From an uncultured Eggerthellaceae bacterium (GTDB lineage: Bacteria > Actinomycetota > Coriobacteriia > Coriobacteriales > Eggerthellaceae): DNA of 64,000 bases. The stretch is taken from the NCBI GenBank assembly GCA_910589125.1, contig CAJURX010000002.1, positions 62,001 to 126,000 on the forward strand, given 5' to 3'. Below, piece by piece: positions 42,418-52,059 of this stretch. The position numbers and the translations under genes were made by a program. Within the stretch, counting starts at the first letter, position 1. Each line of letters begins with the position of its first letter. Under the pieces are notes generated by a model. The model was not told the origin of the DNA. It saw only the letters and a program-made list of their open reading frames with translations, and ran no database searches.

Positions 42418-45105
42418 CTATCCAGTCATCCTCATGTCGCAGAAGGTCATCTCACAGAAAGAGCAGGCTCCCGCCTTGGGGTCGGGGAAGATGTCCCCTG
42501 CGCACATCCGCTCGACCAGCTTCGCTATCTCAGCCTCCACCTGATCGAGGTACGCTTGGAAATCCATGGATACCAGCGACCTGGACCCATTGATCAGCTC
42601 CTTGGCCTCGTAGCGGACGGCATCATACGATCCTGCCAGGAGCTGCTTCTTCTCCTTGGCACGATATCCCAGATACAGCGCGCCTACGCACGCCATCCCC
42701 GCAAGGTTGGATATGCGCCCGACGCACTGCGCATAGATGAGCGCTTGCACCTTCGCAGGGAGCTCCGTGAGGCCCTTGCTACCAACACCCGCATCGTGCT
42801 TTCCGGCTGACCCCTTGTAGTCCAGCACGACGTATCGACCATCCTCTGACACATCGATGCGGTCGACTGACCCATTGATGACAGCACCTGCGTATTCGAT
42901 GCCCTCTTCGGGGTCGAGGGGATACTCCCGCGCCTTGACGGCGAACCCATCGGGCAAGTGCTGCATGAGCTCCAGCACGCCCTGGATCTGCTTCCGCATC
43001 TGATCCATGCATGCCCGATCATGCTCGTCGATGGCAACGCATCGATCGAGAGGCGCTCGCTCGGGCTGCTCCGCCAGCAGCGCATCGAAGGCGGCCATGC
43101 CTGCGGAGCGCACCGCATCCACGTTCTCCGCGCTCACCCGCTCGATGCCCTCTTCCGCAAGCGCATCGAAGGTCCGCCTCAGCACCTCATGGGCGAACGT
43201 GCCCGTATGCATGGCATCGAACTGCTCGTCCATGCACTCCACTCCGACCTTGCGCGACGCGAACCACCGATAGGGGCATTGCACGTACTGCTCCATCTGC
43301 GATGCGGAGAGCACGGGAAGCCCTGTGCGAACATCGCTCATCCTCATGAAGTCGCGCATCTCGAGCTCGCTCAGATGCCCACGCCCAGCCCACGTGACCT
43401 CCATGATGCCTGCTGGCTCGCCGAAGGACTGGCCGAAGCCCCGCACCACATCCATCTCGTCCAGCATCCTCGTTGCACCCCGAGCGCATTCTGGCACCTT
43501 GAAGAGCCCATCGGGGTCCATCTCGAACACGTCTCCGCCCGAGAGCGCTGCGACCAGCTCGTCATAGATGAAGGATGGGTACTTCTGCCCACCCGCAAAG
43601 CTCCTCAAGGGCACGATGCAGCTGAATGTGCGCCGAACAGCGCGCTCAGCTGTCACGAATGCCGCGCGCAGCTCATCATGGCGGCTCCGCTCATCCTGCA
43701 TCCCCAGTGCTTCCACGATGGCGTCGGTCGCAGGCTTGGCCGAGGGGAGCGGGAATGCGTCCTTGGTCATGTCGGCGAAGATGACCGCATCCACCGAGGC
43801 CTCCGCGAGCCCATCCATCGCGCTCATGGGCAGGAACTCCACAGTGGCCCCCGCCTGCTCGGAGGGCACGACCTCGAAGGACTGCGCGACCGCATGTGCG
43901 CTCAAGACCTCCGCCGCTGCATCGCACTTCAGCGAAGCAGCGCTCTCCACCACATCCCGCAGCGCCTCCAAGGCTGCCATCTCCTGCATCCGCATCCTCG
44001 GCGGTAGGATATCCTCTGCATCCACGATGGCGCGCAAGGCATCCACCGACGCGACCGACATCTCCTCTACTACGCGCCTGCATGCAGCAAAGGTAGGCGA
44101 CTCCTCTTCGAACCGATGCACCGCATCCGTCGGAGAGAGGAGGGAATCTCGCCTGAGCCACGCGTCGAAGCGCTCTACCTGAGCATCCGTCATGCCAGAC
44201 CACGCCGCATGCGCGAAGCTCACCGCCAGGAGCCGCTGATCGCCTCCCTCACGCCCCATCTGACGCAGCACCTCGAGTGCGCATCCGAGCTGCGTTCGGG
44301 AGAACGAGAGGGCATGCCTGCATGCTGCGCGCATGCCCTCCAAGGCAAGGGGAGCCGCCAAGGAGCGATAGAGCTCCGCGGGGTCCGGAGCGAACACGAT
44401 GATGCGAGGATCGCATCCTCTCGCAAGCTCTGCCGCGCGCTCTATCTCCTCCTTCACCGCGCGCATGATCGCAGTGGAGCCCGTCGTGAACGTGAAGCGA
44501 GCCTCGACGCCTGCAGGCAGCGCCTCCACGTGCAGGCTCGACACCTGATGCGCACCGGCGCTCTCAAGCCACGCCTCCACGGCAGGCGCAACGTACACGG
44601 GCTCATCTACCGCAAGATGCCGAGGAACACCTGCCTCGCAAAGCGCATGTGCAGCTGCACCAGGTTCCACGAGCAACGCTTCATCGCAGAGCTCCCGGTA
44701 GCGCGCCACCACGCACAGCGCTGCCCTCTGACCAGACGAGCACGCAGAGAGGGAATCTGCGCCCTCCCCCTCCCTGTTCGCATCGCATGAGCCAAGCGCA
44801 TCCTCCAATGCTGGCACACCGGCATAGCGAGAAGCGAAGGTCGCAAGCAGTTGCGCCACGCCCAGGGATGTTGCCAGAGGGAAGCCATCGACATGAGCGC
44901 ATTCGCGCAGCGCACGCATCATCAACAACTGACGCTGCGTGGACGTGATGATGCATTTGCTATCACCGAAGAGGTCCCATACCTCTTCGAGGAATGCTGA
45001 AGGCGTGGTCACATCCACGCCGAGCATGGGCGCATCTGCCGCCGTCTGCTTGCGCATCGCCAGCGCCCTGCGCGCATCCCTGACCAGTTGAACCTGCTTG
45101 CCCAT
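42418..45105 (-). CDS. addB: AddB-like nuclease subunit with Fe-S cluster motif
   Basis: 895 residues from the ATG at 45105 (GGAGG 8 bases upstream); the frame extends to 45216 but without a good start. The N-terminal two thirds is a degenerate helicase-like region. The C-terminal PD-(D/E)XK nuclease has NGSVDRIDVSEDGRYVVLDY with KGS. The Fe-S staple residues are visible: one Cys in QYVQCPYRWF and three in CSFCEMTFC. This is the AddB/RexB layout. Similarity of the helicase part is weak, so the subunit name rests on the C-terminus and on addA adjacency. Confidence 0.85.
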   Translation of the reverse strand: MGKQVQLVRDARRALAMRKQTAADAPMLGVDVTTPSAFLEEVWDLFGDSKCIITSTQRQLLMMRALRECAHVDGFPLATSLGVAQLLATFASRYAGVPALEDALGSCDANREGEGADSLSACSSGQRAALCVVARYRELCDEALLVEPGAAAHALCEAGVPRHLAVDEPVYVAPAVEAWLESAGAHQVSSLHVEALPAGVEARFTFTTGSTAIMRAVKEEIERAAELARGCDPRIIVFAPDPAELYRSLAAPLALEGMRAACRHALSFSRTQLGCALEVLRQMGREGGDQRLLAVSFAHAAWSGMTDAQVERFDAWLRRDSLLSPTDAVHRFEEESPTFAACRRVVEEMSVASVDALRAIVDAEDILPPRMRMQEMAALEALRDVVESAASLKCDAAAEVLSAHAVAQSFEVVPSEQAGATVEFLPMSAMDGLAEASVDAVIFADMTKDAFPLPSAKPATDAIVEALGMQDERSRHDELRAAFVTAERAVRRTFSCIVPLRSFAGGQKYPSFIYDELVAALSGGDVFEMDPDGLFKVPECARGATRMLDEMDVVRGFGQSFGEPAGIMEVTWAGRGHLSELEMRDFMRMSDVRTGLPVLSASQMEQYVQCPYRWFASRKVGVECMDEQFDAMHTGTFAHEVLRRTFDALAEEGIERVSAENVDAVRSAGMAAFDALLAEQPERAPLDRCVAIDEHDRACMDQMRKQIQGVLELMQHLPDGFAVKAREYPLDPEEGIEYAGAVINGSVDRIDVSEDGRYVVLDYKGSAGKHDAGVGSKGLTELPAKVQALIYAQCVGRISNLAGMACVGALYLGYRAKEKKQLLAGSYDAVRYEAKELINGSRSLVSMDFQAYLDQVEAEIAKLVERMCAGDIFPDPKAGACSFCEMTFCDMRMTG

Positions 45106-45218
45106 CCACGACCTCCAGCAGCATCGACATCCGCATATCATATCGAAATGCTCAACATTCGAGAGAGGCGTCTGCCCTGACGATACGAATGCGTAACGCA
45201 AGCGCAACGATATCACGA

Positions 45219-45256
45219 CATATCAAAGGGGGCGCCCCACTCGGAGCGCCCCCTTC
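45219..45256 (-). terminator. Terminator of the atp operon
   Basis: GGGGGCGC (45228-45235) and GCGCCCCC (45246-45253) form a perfect 8-bp G+C stem with a 10-base loop. On the minus strand it is followed by TTTGATAT. It lies about 30 bases past the atpC stop. Confidence 0.75.
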
Positions 45257-45282
45257 AAACAGGCTCAAACCTTTGAGGAAAC

Positions 45283-45729
45283 CTATGCGTGCACGTTCTC
45301 CTCGACGTACTTGATCTGCATCTCATACCACTCGAGACGCTTGCGGCTGACACGCAGGGTCACATCCGCCTGCTCATCCTCGCCCTTGTCAGCTTCGAGC
45401 TGAGCGATGGTCTCGCGCATCTTGTCAGCTTTCGCGCGCACATCATCCACGTCGATGTTCGCAACGTCCACGCCGAAGCGCCCGAGCACGGTCAAGATGT
45501 TGTTGAATACCTGGCTCGCCCCTTCGTAGAGGAGGAACTGGCGCTTCTCCTTGCCAGCCTCGTCCAGGTTCAACGTGAGCACGCCCCCGCTCTTGTTCGC
45601 TGCCACGATCATCTCGTGCCCCGGAAGGACACCGTAGTACCCCTCAGCCGACGGGACTGAGGCATACGAGATCTCCCCTGCGAACAACTCGCGGGTGGGA
45701 ATGCACACAACGCAGCGAAGGCCGTCCAT
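45283..45729 (-). CDS. atpC: F1Fo ATP synthase epsilon subunit
   Basis: 148 residues. The N-terminal beta sandwich (LRCVVCIPTRELFAGEISYA, AEGYYGVLPGHEMIV) is followed by a C-terminal helical part (VRAKADKMRETIAQLEADKG) that can act as the rotational inhibitor. It starts immediately after the atpD stop. Confidence 0.95.
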   Translation of the reverse strand: MDGLRCVVCIPTRELFAGEISYASVPSAEGYYGVLPGHEMIVAANKSGGVLTLNLDEAGKEKRQFLLYEGASQVFNNILTVLGRFGVDVANIDVDDVRAKADKMRETIAQLEADKGEDEQADVTLRVSRKRLEWYEMQIKYVEENVHA

Positions 45730-47178
45730 TTACGCCTCTTCCTTCTGCATGGCCTCGTAAGCGGCGTACACATCCTCGATCGGCCCCTTGTTCACGAAGC
45801 ACTGCTCAGGGATGTGGTCGCACTTGCCATCCAGGATCTCCTTGAACGAGCGGACCGTGTCCTCGATCGGTACGTACACGCCCGGAACGCCCGTGAAGAC
45901 CTCGGCCACGTGGAACGGCTGACCCAGGAACTTCTGGATCTTGCGAGCACGGTTGACCGTGATCTTCTGATCCTCGGACAGCTCGTCCATGCCAAGGATG
46001 GCGATGATGTCCTGGAGGTCCTTGTACTCCTGCAGGATCTGCTGGACGCCCACAGCCACGTCGTAGTGCTCCTGGCCGACGATCTCCGGGTCAAGAGCGC
46101 GGGACGTGGAGTCCAGCGGGTCGACAGCCGGGTAGATGCCCAGCTCCGCAATGGAGCGGGAGAGGACCGTCTTGGCATCCAGGTGGGTGAACGTGGTGGC
46201 CGGAGCCGGGTCGGTCAGGTCGTCTGCGGGCACGTAGACTGCCTGCACGGACGTGATCGATCCAGTGGTGGTGGAGCAGATGCGCTCCTGAAGGTCGCCC
46301 ATCTCGGTAGCCAGCGTCGGCTGGTAGCCCACAGCAGAGGGCATGCGGCCGAGGAGTGCGGACACCTCAGAGCCAGCCTGGGTGAAGCGGAAGATGTTGT
46401 CGATGAACAACAGAACGTCCTGGCCCTGATCGCGGAAGTACTCCGCCTCGGTGAGGCCTGCCAGACCGACGCGCAGACGCGCTCCCGGAGGCTCGTTCAT
46501 CTGACCGTAGACCAGGCAGGTCTTCTCGATGACGCCAGACTCTTCCATCTCCAGGTAGAGGTCGGTGCCCTCACGAGTTCGCTCGCCCACGCCCGTGAAC
46601 ACGGACGTGCCGCCATGCTCCTGAGCCAGGTTGTTGATGAGCTCCTGGATGGTAACGGTCTTACCAACGCCAGCACCACCGAACAGACCGGTCTTGCCGC
46701 CCTTGACGTAGGGCTCGATCAGGTCGACGACCTTGATGCCCGTCTCGAACGTCTCGGTGGACGTGATCAAGGTATCGAAGGGCGGTGCCGGGTGGTGGAT
46801 GGGCATCCACTCCACATCGGTGGGCATGGGCTTGCCATCAACGGGCTCGCCCATGACGTTCCAGATGCGACCCAGCGTCTCCTTGCCAACGGGCATCATC
46901 ATCGGCGCGCCCGTATCCACGGCCTCAACGCCGCGAACCAGGCCGTCGGTGGAAGTCATGGCAACGGTGCGGACGATGTCTCCGGGGAGCTGCGTCTCCA
47001 CCTCGAGGATGGTGCTGAATGCACCAGCCGGCGTGGTGACGTCCACCGTGAGCGCGTTGTAGATGGCCGGCATCTGATCCGGCGGGAATTCCACGTCCAC
47101 AACAGCGCCGACGACGCGAACGATGCGTCCCTTGGCACCCGTGCCCTGACTCCTTTCCTTGTAAATAGTATCAGCCAT
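45730..47178 (-). CDS. atpD: F1Fo ATP synthase beta subunit
   Basis: 482 residues. The P-loop GGAGVGKTVTIQELI, GERTREGTDLYLEMEESGVI, the catalytic Glu in that segment, and DELSEDQKITVNRARKIQKF are diagnostic. It carries the catalytic ATP sites. Directly adjacent to atpG (no gap) and atpC. Confidence 0.97.
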   Translation of the reverse strand: MADTIYKERSQGTGAKGRIVRVVGAVVDVEFPPDQMPAIYNALTVDVTTPAGAFSTILEVETQLPGDIVRTVAMTSTDGLVRGVEAVDTGAPMMMPVGKETLGRIWNVMGEPVDGKPMPTDVEWMPIHHPAPPFDTLITSTETFETGIKVVDLIEPYVKGGKTGLFGGAGVGKTVTIQELINNLAQEHGGTSVFTGVGERTREGTDLYLEMEESGVIEKTCLVYGQMNEPPGARLRVGLAGLTEAEYFRDQGQDVLLFIDNIFRFTQAGSEVSALLGRMPSAVGYQPTLATEMGDLQERICSTTTGSITSVQAVYVPADDLTDPAPATTFTHLDAKTVLSRSIAELGIYPAVDPLDSTSRALDPEIVGQEHYDVAVGVQQILQEYKDLQDIIAILGMDELSEDQKITVNRARKIQKFLGQPFHVAEVFTGVPGVYVPIEDTVRSFKEILDGKCDHIPEQCFVNKGPIEDVYAAYEAMQKEEA

Positions 47179-48108
47179 TTAATCCTCCAAAGCTGCGGCG
47201 CCACCGACGATCTCATTGATCTCCGTGGTGATGGCGCCTTGACGTACACGGTTGTATAGACGGGTCAGCGTAGACACCATCTCATTGGCGTTGTCCGTCG
47301 CGGACTTCATCGCGTTCCGGCGCGCGCCCTGCTCGCCAGCGGCAGAGTCGATGAGCGCGTAGTAGACCGAATTGCGAAGGTAGGCCTTCATCAGATAGAA
47401 CATGACGCTTTCAGCATCCGGTTCGAAGTCGATGTCCCCCGGAAGCGACTCGTCGTCACGCGGCTGGAAGGACTTGAAGATGTCCTCCTTGGCGCCGTCG
47501 AGACCGAGGAGCTCGCGATAGGACTCCTCCTTGATCGGGAGCACCTGCTGCTCCACCAACGTCTGCTCAGCGGCGTTCTTCGCATGGTTGTACACGATGA
47601 ACACCTGGTCGAGCTCGTCATGATGATACCCGTCGCCGATGTAGAGCGAGAGCTCAGCGGCCTGCTCATAGGTAGGATCGGCAGAGAGGCCTGCGTACTC
47701 GAACACGGGCTTGATCCCGCGATAGCTGAAGTACCCGATGGCCTTCTTGCCGCATGCGGCCACCTCGACCTCCACGCCCTCGCGCTCGAGCCGATGGATC
47801 AGCTTATCAGCATGGCGAAGGACATTGGAGTTGAAGCCACCCGCAAGGCCGCGGTCAGAAGCCACGACCACGACCAGCGCGCGCTTCACCTCGTCATGCT
47901 CCTGGAGGAGCGGCTCAGAGGAGAGCGGCGCATACTTGGCCGTGGATATGAGCATATCCGAGATGGCGCATGCCCACGGAAGCGCGCTTTCCACGCGCTC
48001 CGATGCACGGCGAATCTTCGCAGCCGCGACCATCTCCATGGTGCGCGTGATCTGCTTCGTCGAAGAGACGGAGTTGATTCGCCTTTCTATGTCGTGAAGG
48101 TTGGGCAT
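47179..48108 (-). CDS. atpG: F1Fo ATP synthase gamma subunit
   Basis: 309 residues. The N-terminal helix MPNLHDIERRINSVSSTKQI and TRTMEMVAAAKIRRA, with VVASDRGLAGGFN in the Rossmann part and the C-terminal RNAMKSATDNANEMVSTLTR, form the rotating shaft. A segment of about 15 residues, DDESLPGDIDFEPDAES, lies before the C-terminal helix. It falls between atpA and atpD. Confidence 0.96.
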   Translation of the reverse strand: MPNLHDIERRINSVSSTKQITRTMEMVAAAKIRRASERVESALPWACAISDMLISTAKYAPLSSEPLLQEHDEVKRALVVVVASDRGLAGGFNSNVLRHADKLIHRLEREGVEVEVAACGKKAIGYFSYRGIKPVFEYAGLSADPTYEQAAELSLYIGDGYHHDELDQVFIVYNHAKNAAEQTLVEQQVLPIKEESYRELLGLDGAKEDIFKSFQPRDDESLPGDIDFEPDAESVMFYLMKAYLRNSVYYALIDSAAGEQGARRNAMKSATDNANEMVSTLTRLYNRVRQGAITTEINEIVGGAAALED

Positions 48109-48121
48109 GGTCTACCTAGCC

Positions 48122-49687
48122 TTACTCTGTCGGGGCGAAAGCCTGCTTGAACGATGCGATGGCGGAGTTCATCTTCTCCTTGATCTCATCGGTCAGCTGC
48201 TTCTCCGTGTTGATGCCCTGAAGGATCTCGGGGTTCTTCGCGCGGATGCTGTCGAGCAGCTCCGTGCGGAAGCGGACCACGTCATTCAGAGGCAGATCGT
48301 CCAGGTAGCCTTCGTTGCCAGCATAGATGGCAACGACCTGCTCAGCCACGGGCATGGGCATGTAGCGGCCCTGCTTCAAGAGCTCCGTCATGTGGGAGCC
48401 ACGGGTGAGCTGGTCCTGCGTAGCCTTGTCCAGGTCAGAGCCGAACTGGGTGAACGCCTGCAGCTCGCGGTATGACGCGAGGTCAAGACGCAGCGAGCCT
48501 GCGACCTGCTTCATGGCCTTGATCTGTGCGGAGCCACCAACGCGGGAAACGGAGATGCCCACGTCGACTGCCGGGCGCTGACCCTGGAAGAAGAGGTCGG
48601 TCTGCAGGAAGATCTGGCCGTCGGTGATGGAGATGACGTTCGTCGGGATGTATGCCGACACGTCGCCTGCCTGCGTCTCGATGATGGGGAGAGCCGTCAT
48701 GGAGCCGCCGCCGTTGGCCTCGGACATCTTGACTGCGCGCTCCAGCAAGCGAGAGTGCAGGTAGAACACGTCGCCCGGATACGCCTCACGCCCCGGAGGA
48801 CGACGCAGCGTCAGGGACATCTGACGGTAGGCGACAGCCTGCTTGGACAGGTCATCGTAGACGATGAGGACTGCCTGGCCGGGGTTGGCCTCGCTGGCCG
48901 GCTGGCCATCCTTGCCGTTGTAGATGAAGTACTCGCCCATCGCGGCACCAGCCATGGGGGCGATGTACTGCAGCGGCGCCGAGTCGGACGCGCTCGCAGA
49001 GACGATGATCGTCTTCTCCATGACGCCGTGGCGCTCGAGCGTCTCGACCACGCCTGCGACCGTGGACGCCTTCTGGCCGATGGCCACGTAGATGCAGATC
49101 ATGTCCGTTTCTTTTTGGTTGATGATCGCATCGATGGCGATAGCGGTCTTGCCGGTCTGGCGGTCGCCGATGATGAGCTCGCGCTGACCGCGGCCGATCG
49201 GGATCATCGAGTCCACTGCCAGAAGGCCCGTCTGCATGGGCTCATGCACGGGACGGCGAGCCGTGACGCCGGGGGCCTTGAACTCGACAGGGCGCGTGCC
49301 CTGTGCCTGGATCGGGCCCTTGCCGTCGATCGGCATGCCGAGCGGGTTCACGACGCGGCCGAGCATCGCAGGGCCTGCCGGCACCTCGACGATGCGACCA
49401 GTCGTCTTTACTTGGTCGTTCTCCTTGATCGCCGTGACGTCGCCGAGGAGAACGGCGCCGACCTCATCTTCTTCCAGGTTCTGTGCCAAGCCGTAGACGG
49501 TCTTGCCGTCTCCGCTCGTGAACTCCAGAAGCTCGCCAGCCATGGCGTCGCGAAGCCCGTCGACGCGGGCGATGCCGTCACCCACCTGGATGACCGTGCC
49601 CACCTCCCTCGACTGGACGTTGACGTTGAGCGCATCAAGCTGCTTGCGCAGCACTTCGTCGATCGCCTGAGCGGTGATCTCTGTCAC
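48122..49687 (-). CDS. atpA: F1Fo ATP synthase alpha subunit
   Basis: 521 residues. The P-loop GDRQTGKTAIAIDAI, EYFIYNGKDG, and SLTLRRPPGREAYPGDVFYL are typical. The start is GTG at 49687, overlapping the atpH stop by 4 bases (GTGA), a translational-coupling arrangement. It provides regulatory nucleotide sites in F1. Confidence 0.97.
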   Translation of the reverse strand: MTEITAQAIDEVLRKQLDALNVNVQSREVGTVIQVGDGIARVDGLRDAMAGELLEFTSGDGKTVYGLAQNLEEDEVGAVLLGDVTAIKENDQVKTTGRIVEVPAGPAMLGRVVNPLGMPIDGKGPIQAQGTRPVEFKAPGVTARRPVHEPMQTGLLAVDSMIPIGRGQRELIIGDRQTGKTAIAIDAIINQKETDMICIYVAIGQKASTVAGVVETLERHGVMEKTIIVSASASDSAPLQYIAPMAGAAMGEYFIYNGKDGQPASEANPGQAVLIVYDDLSKQAVAYRQMSLTLRRPPGREAYPGDVFYLHSRLLERAVKMSEANGGGSMTALPIIETQAGDVSAYIPTNVISITDGQIFLQTDLFFQGQRPAVDVGISVSRVGGSAQIKAMKQVAGSLRLDLASYRELQAFTQFGSDLDKATQDQLTRGSHMTELLKQGRYMPMPVAEQVVAIYAGNEGYLDDLPLNDVVRFRTELLDSIRAKNPEILQGINTEKQLTDEIKEKMNSAIASFKQAFAPTE

Positions 49688-50262
49688 TGGCTATCACCTC
49701 CATCTGTCTCTTTGAGAACGTAGCGCGCACGATTGAGCTGACTCAAGACGCTCGCATCGATGCGCATTCCGTTCACGCTCATGATTATCCCGCCGAGGAT
49801 GGACTCGTCGATGCCCTCGTTGAGCATCGCATTGCATCCAAGCTCGGCCTCAGCTTTCTTGCCGATGAGTTCGCGGAGCTTGTCGTCCAGCGGCACCACG
49901 GTGGTGACGTCCACGACGACGAGCTTCAGCTTGTCAGCCATGACTTCCTCATAGGCATGGTAGACCTGGCCCAAGAGGCTCACGTCTCCCTGCTCGGCCA
50001 TGACGGCCAGCGTCTCGCGCAGCGCGACCTCGCAATCCGCGAAGACGGCCTTCGCCAGGTCGTAGCGCTGAACGGGCGTATAGCTCGCATCATTCAACGC
50101 AAGCGACAGGTCCATGTCCGCATAGATCAGATGGCGAAGCTGGGCCATCTGGTTGCGGACGGCTACCACCTCATCCGCGCCCCCCGCATCGTTGGCGGCG
50201 TCGAACATGGTGTTGGCATAGACGTTGACCTTGCCATGCAGAACGAGCCGATCAGTTGCCAT
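49684..50262 (-). CDS. atpH: F1Fo ATP synthase delta subunit
   Basis: 192 residues. The N-terminal helical domain (VNVYANTMFDAANDAGGADE) and the C-terminal VVDVTTVVPLDDKLRELIGK and ILGGIIMSVNGMRIDASVLS match the delta/OSCP family. It joins F1 to the peripheral stalk. Overlaps atpF by 11 bases and atpA by 4. Confidence 0.94.
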   Translation of the reverse strand: MATDRLVLHGKVNVYANTMFDAANDAGGADEVVAVRNQMAQLRHLIYADMDLSLALNDASYTPVQRYDLAKAVFADCEVALRETLAVMAEQGDVSLLGQVYHAYEEVMADKLKLVVVDVTTVVPLDDKLRELIGKKAEAELGCNAMLNEGIDESILGGIIMSVNGMRIDASVLSQLNRARYVLKETDGGDSQ

Positions 50263-50860
50263 TGAAGCTTCCCGCCTCTTTGACGTAGCGCTCGATGATG
50301 GCGCGATGCTCGCCTTCGGTGAGGTCGTTTCCGATCAGTTTCGCTGCGACGTCCACTGAAGTGTCGGCGATGGATGCCTGAAGCTCTGCCATGGCAGCCT
50401 TCTTCTCGGCCTCGATCGTCGTTCGCGCTTTCGCGATCATGTCCTGCGCCTCTGCCTGCGCCTTGTCCTGAATGCTCTGGCGCACGGCTTCACCGGTCTC
50501 GCGAGCCTCAGCCACGACCTTCGTAGCCTCGGCCTTCGCGTCCGCGAGCTGCTTCTTGTACTCTGCAAGCACGCGCTCGCTTTCGATCTTGGCATCCTCT
50601 GACTGCTTGAGTGCTTCCCTGATCGTGTTCTCGCGCTTCTCCAGCATGCCCGCGAACATGGGCCAGCCGAACTTCGCGAGGATGATCCAGAGGATGATGA
50701 AGGCGACCAGCATGGGAACGAATTCCAGCATGTCTGGCAAGATGGCGGAGATGCCGCCTTCCGCCTCCTCTTCGGACGCGAACGCGAGCGACGGGCAGAG
50801 GGCGAGCGCCGACGCACATGCGCCTGCGTGCAAAGCCTTCTTTCTCGCTCTTGTCTTCAC
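50252..50860 (-). CDS. atpF: F1Fo ATP synthase b subunit with signal-peptide-like N-terminus
   Basis: 202 residues from the GTG at 50860, preferred because AAGGAGG lies 6 bases upstream; the frame opens at 50899. Residues 1-28 look like a cleavable signal peptide: a basic stretch (KTRARKK), a hydrophobic core (ACASALALCPSLA) and the end AFA before an acidic SEEEAEGG. The normal b membrane helix (MLEFVPMLVAFIILWIILA) follows, then a long charged helix forming the stator. Conventional b subunits start near that second helix, so the N-terminal addition is unusual. Confidence 0.93.
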   Translation of the reverse strand: MKTRARKKALHAGACASALALCPSLAFASEEEAEGGISAILPDMLEFVPMLVAFIILWIILAKFGWPMFAGMLEKRENTIREALKQSEDAKIESERVLAEYKKQLADAKAEATKVVAEARETGEAVRQSIQDKAQAEAQDMIAKARTTIEAEKKAAMAELQASIADTSVDVAAKLIGNDLTEGEHRAIIERYVKEAGSFNGN

Positions 50861-50920
50861 GTGCTTCCTCCTTCTAGCCTTGATCTGGCTTGGTTTCACT
50901 ATCGCCGATAAGACCAGAAG

Positions 50921-51139
50921 CTACATGATGAATGCGAGCACGAAGCCGATGAGCGCGAGCGCCTCTGCAAGAGCAGCACCAAGGATGAAGTTGGTGAAGA
51001 GACGACCCTGCAGCTCGGGCTGACGAGCGGTGCCGACGCAGCAGCCATAGCAGGCGATGCCGATGCCGATGCCAGGTCCGATGGCGCCGAGGCCGTAGCC
51101 GACGACCTTCAGGGCAGCGAGTACCATTGTAATTTCCAC
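50921..51139 (-). CDS. atpE: F1Fo ATP synthase c subunit
   Basis: 72 residues, two membrane helices joined by the ARQPELQGRL loop. The ion-binding Glu lies in ILGAALAEALALIGFVLAFI. The residue after it is Ala, and helix 1 (GAIGPGIGIGIACYGC) lacks the Gln that Na+-binding c rings use, so H+ coupling is likely. The start is GTG with AAGGAGG 6 bases upstream. Confidence 0.95.
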   Translation of the reverse strand: MEITMVLAALKVVGYGLGAIGPGIGIGIACYGCCVGTARQPELQGRLFTNFILGAALAEALALIGFVLAFIM

Positions 51140-51269
51140 GATTTCCTCCTTAAGTTTGCTTTTGAGCCTGTTTTCTCAAAAACCTTGTCCTATGGCAACC
51201 GGGCGTGGAACCCGGATAAGCCCAATGCTGGGTGTGCGGCTCTGGTGCTCGGTCAGCCGCGGGGCCGCA

Positions 51270-52055
51270 TCAGTGGGATGCGCAAGCGAGCTGGATGTAC
51301 ACGGCAGACAGCGTCGTGAACACGTATGCCTGCAGGAACGCCACGAGGGTCTCCAGCGCATACATGAACACGAGCAGCAGGAACCACGGCACCGCGATCA
51401 CACCAGAGACGACGTCGATCGACTGGATGCAGGTCATCAGGAACACGCTGGTGGCCAGCGCGAAGATGCCGAGCACCATGTGGCCAGCGAACATGTTGCC
51501 GTAGAGTCGGACCGCCAGCGTGAGCAGGCGGATGATGGTGGAGAGCAGCTCCAGGAACCAGATGACGGGGACCATCACGATGGGAAGCCCGGAGGGAGCC
51601 AGCGACTTCAGGTAGCCAAGGCCGCCGTGCGCCTTCACGCCCCAGAAGATGAAGTAGACGAACGAGATGAGCGAGAGCGCCCAGGTGACGGAGATGGTGC
51701 CGGTGGGCGTCTTGCAGCCCGGGATGAGCCCGACGAAGTTGGAGATGAGGATGAAGAAGAAGAGCGTGGCCAGGAACGGCACGTGCTTCTTGAAGCCATG
51801 GCCGATGACGCCTTCCGCCATGTCGTTGCGCACGAACTGGTAGCCGTACTCGACCGTGTTGATGAACTTGTTCTTCGGGATGAGCGTCAGCTTCTTCGAC
51901 ACGACGAGGACCACCACGCAGGTGAGGATCCAGCAGATGATCATCCAGAGGATGTACTGCGTCATGCCGAATTCGGCGTTACCGATGACGATGGCGGAAT
52001 CGAACGATTCCTTCAGATGAGGCACTTCCTCATTCAGCCACTCAAGAGCTCCCAC
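51270..52055 (-). CDS. atpB: F1Fo ATP synthase a subunit
   Basis: 261 residues from the GTG at 52055 (AAGGAG 8 bases before), just after the upstream small gene's stop; the frame is open to 52166 but that part overlaps the neighbour. Five to six membrane segments. The essential Arg lies in LLTLAVRLYGNMFAGHMVLG, and NFVGLIPGCKTPTGTISVTW is a family signature. It forms the proton half-channels against the c ring. Confidence 0.93.
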   Translation of the reverse strand: MGALEWLNEEVPHLKESFDSAIVIGNAEFGMTQYILWMIICWILTCVVVLVVSKKLTLIPKNKFINTVEYGYQFVRNDMAEGVIGHGFKKHVPFLATLFFFILISNFVGLIPGCKTPTGTISVTWALSLISFVYFIFWGVKAHGGLGYLKSLAPSGLPIVMVPVIWFLELLSTIIRLLTLAVRLYGNMFAGHMVLGIFALATSVFLMTCIQSIDVVSGVIAVPWFLLLVFMYALETLVAFLQAYVFTTLSAVYIQLACASH

Positions 52056-52059
52056 TTGG

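Noticed and set aside
45814..49723. Long plus-strand frames opposite atpD and atpA
   Set aside because: Mirror images of the highly conserved ATP synthase genes; composition and length follow from the codon bias of the real strand.
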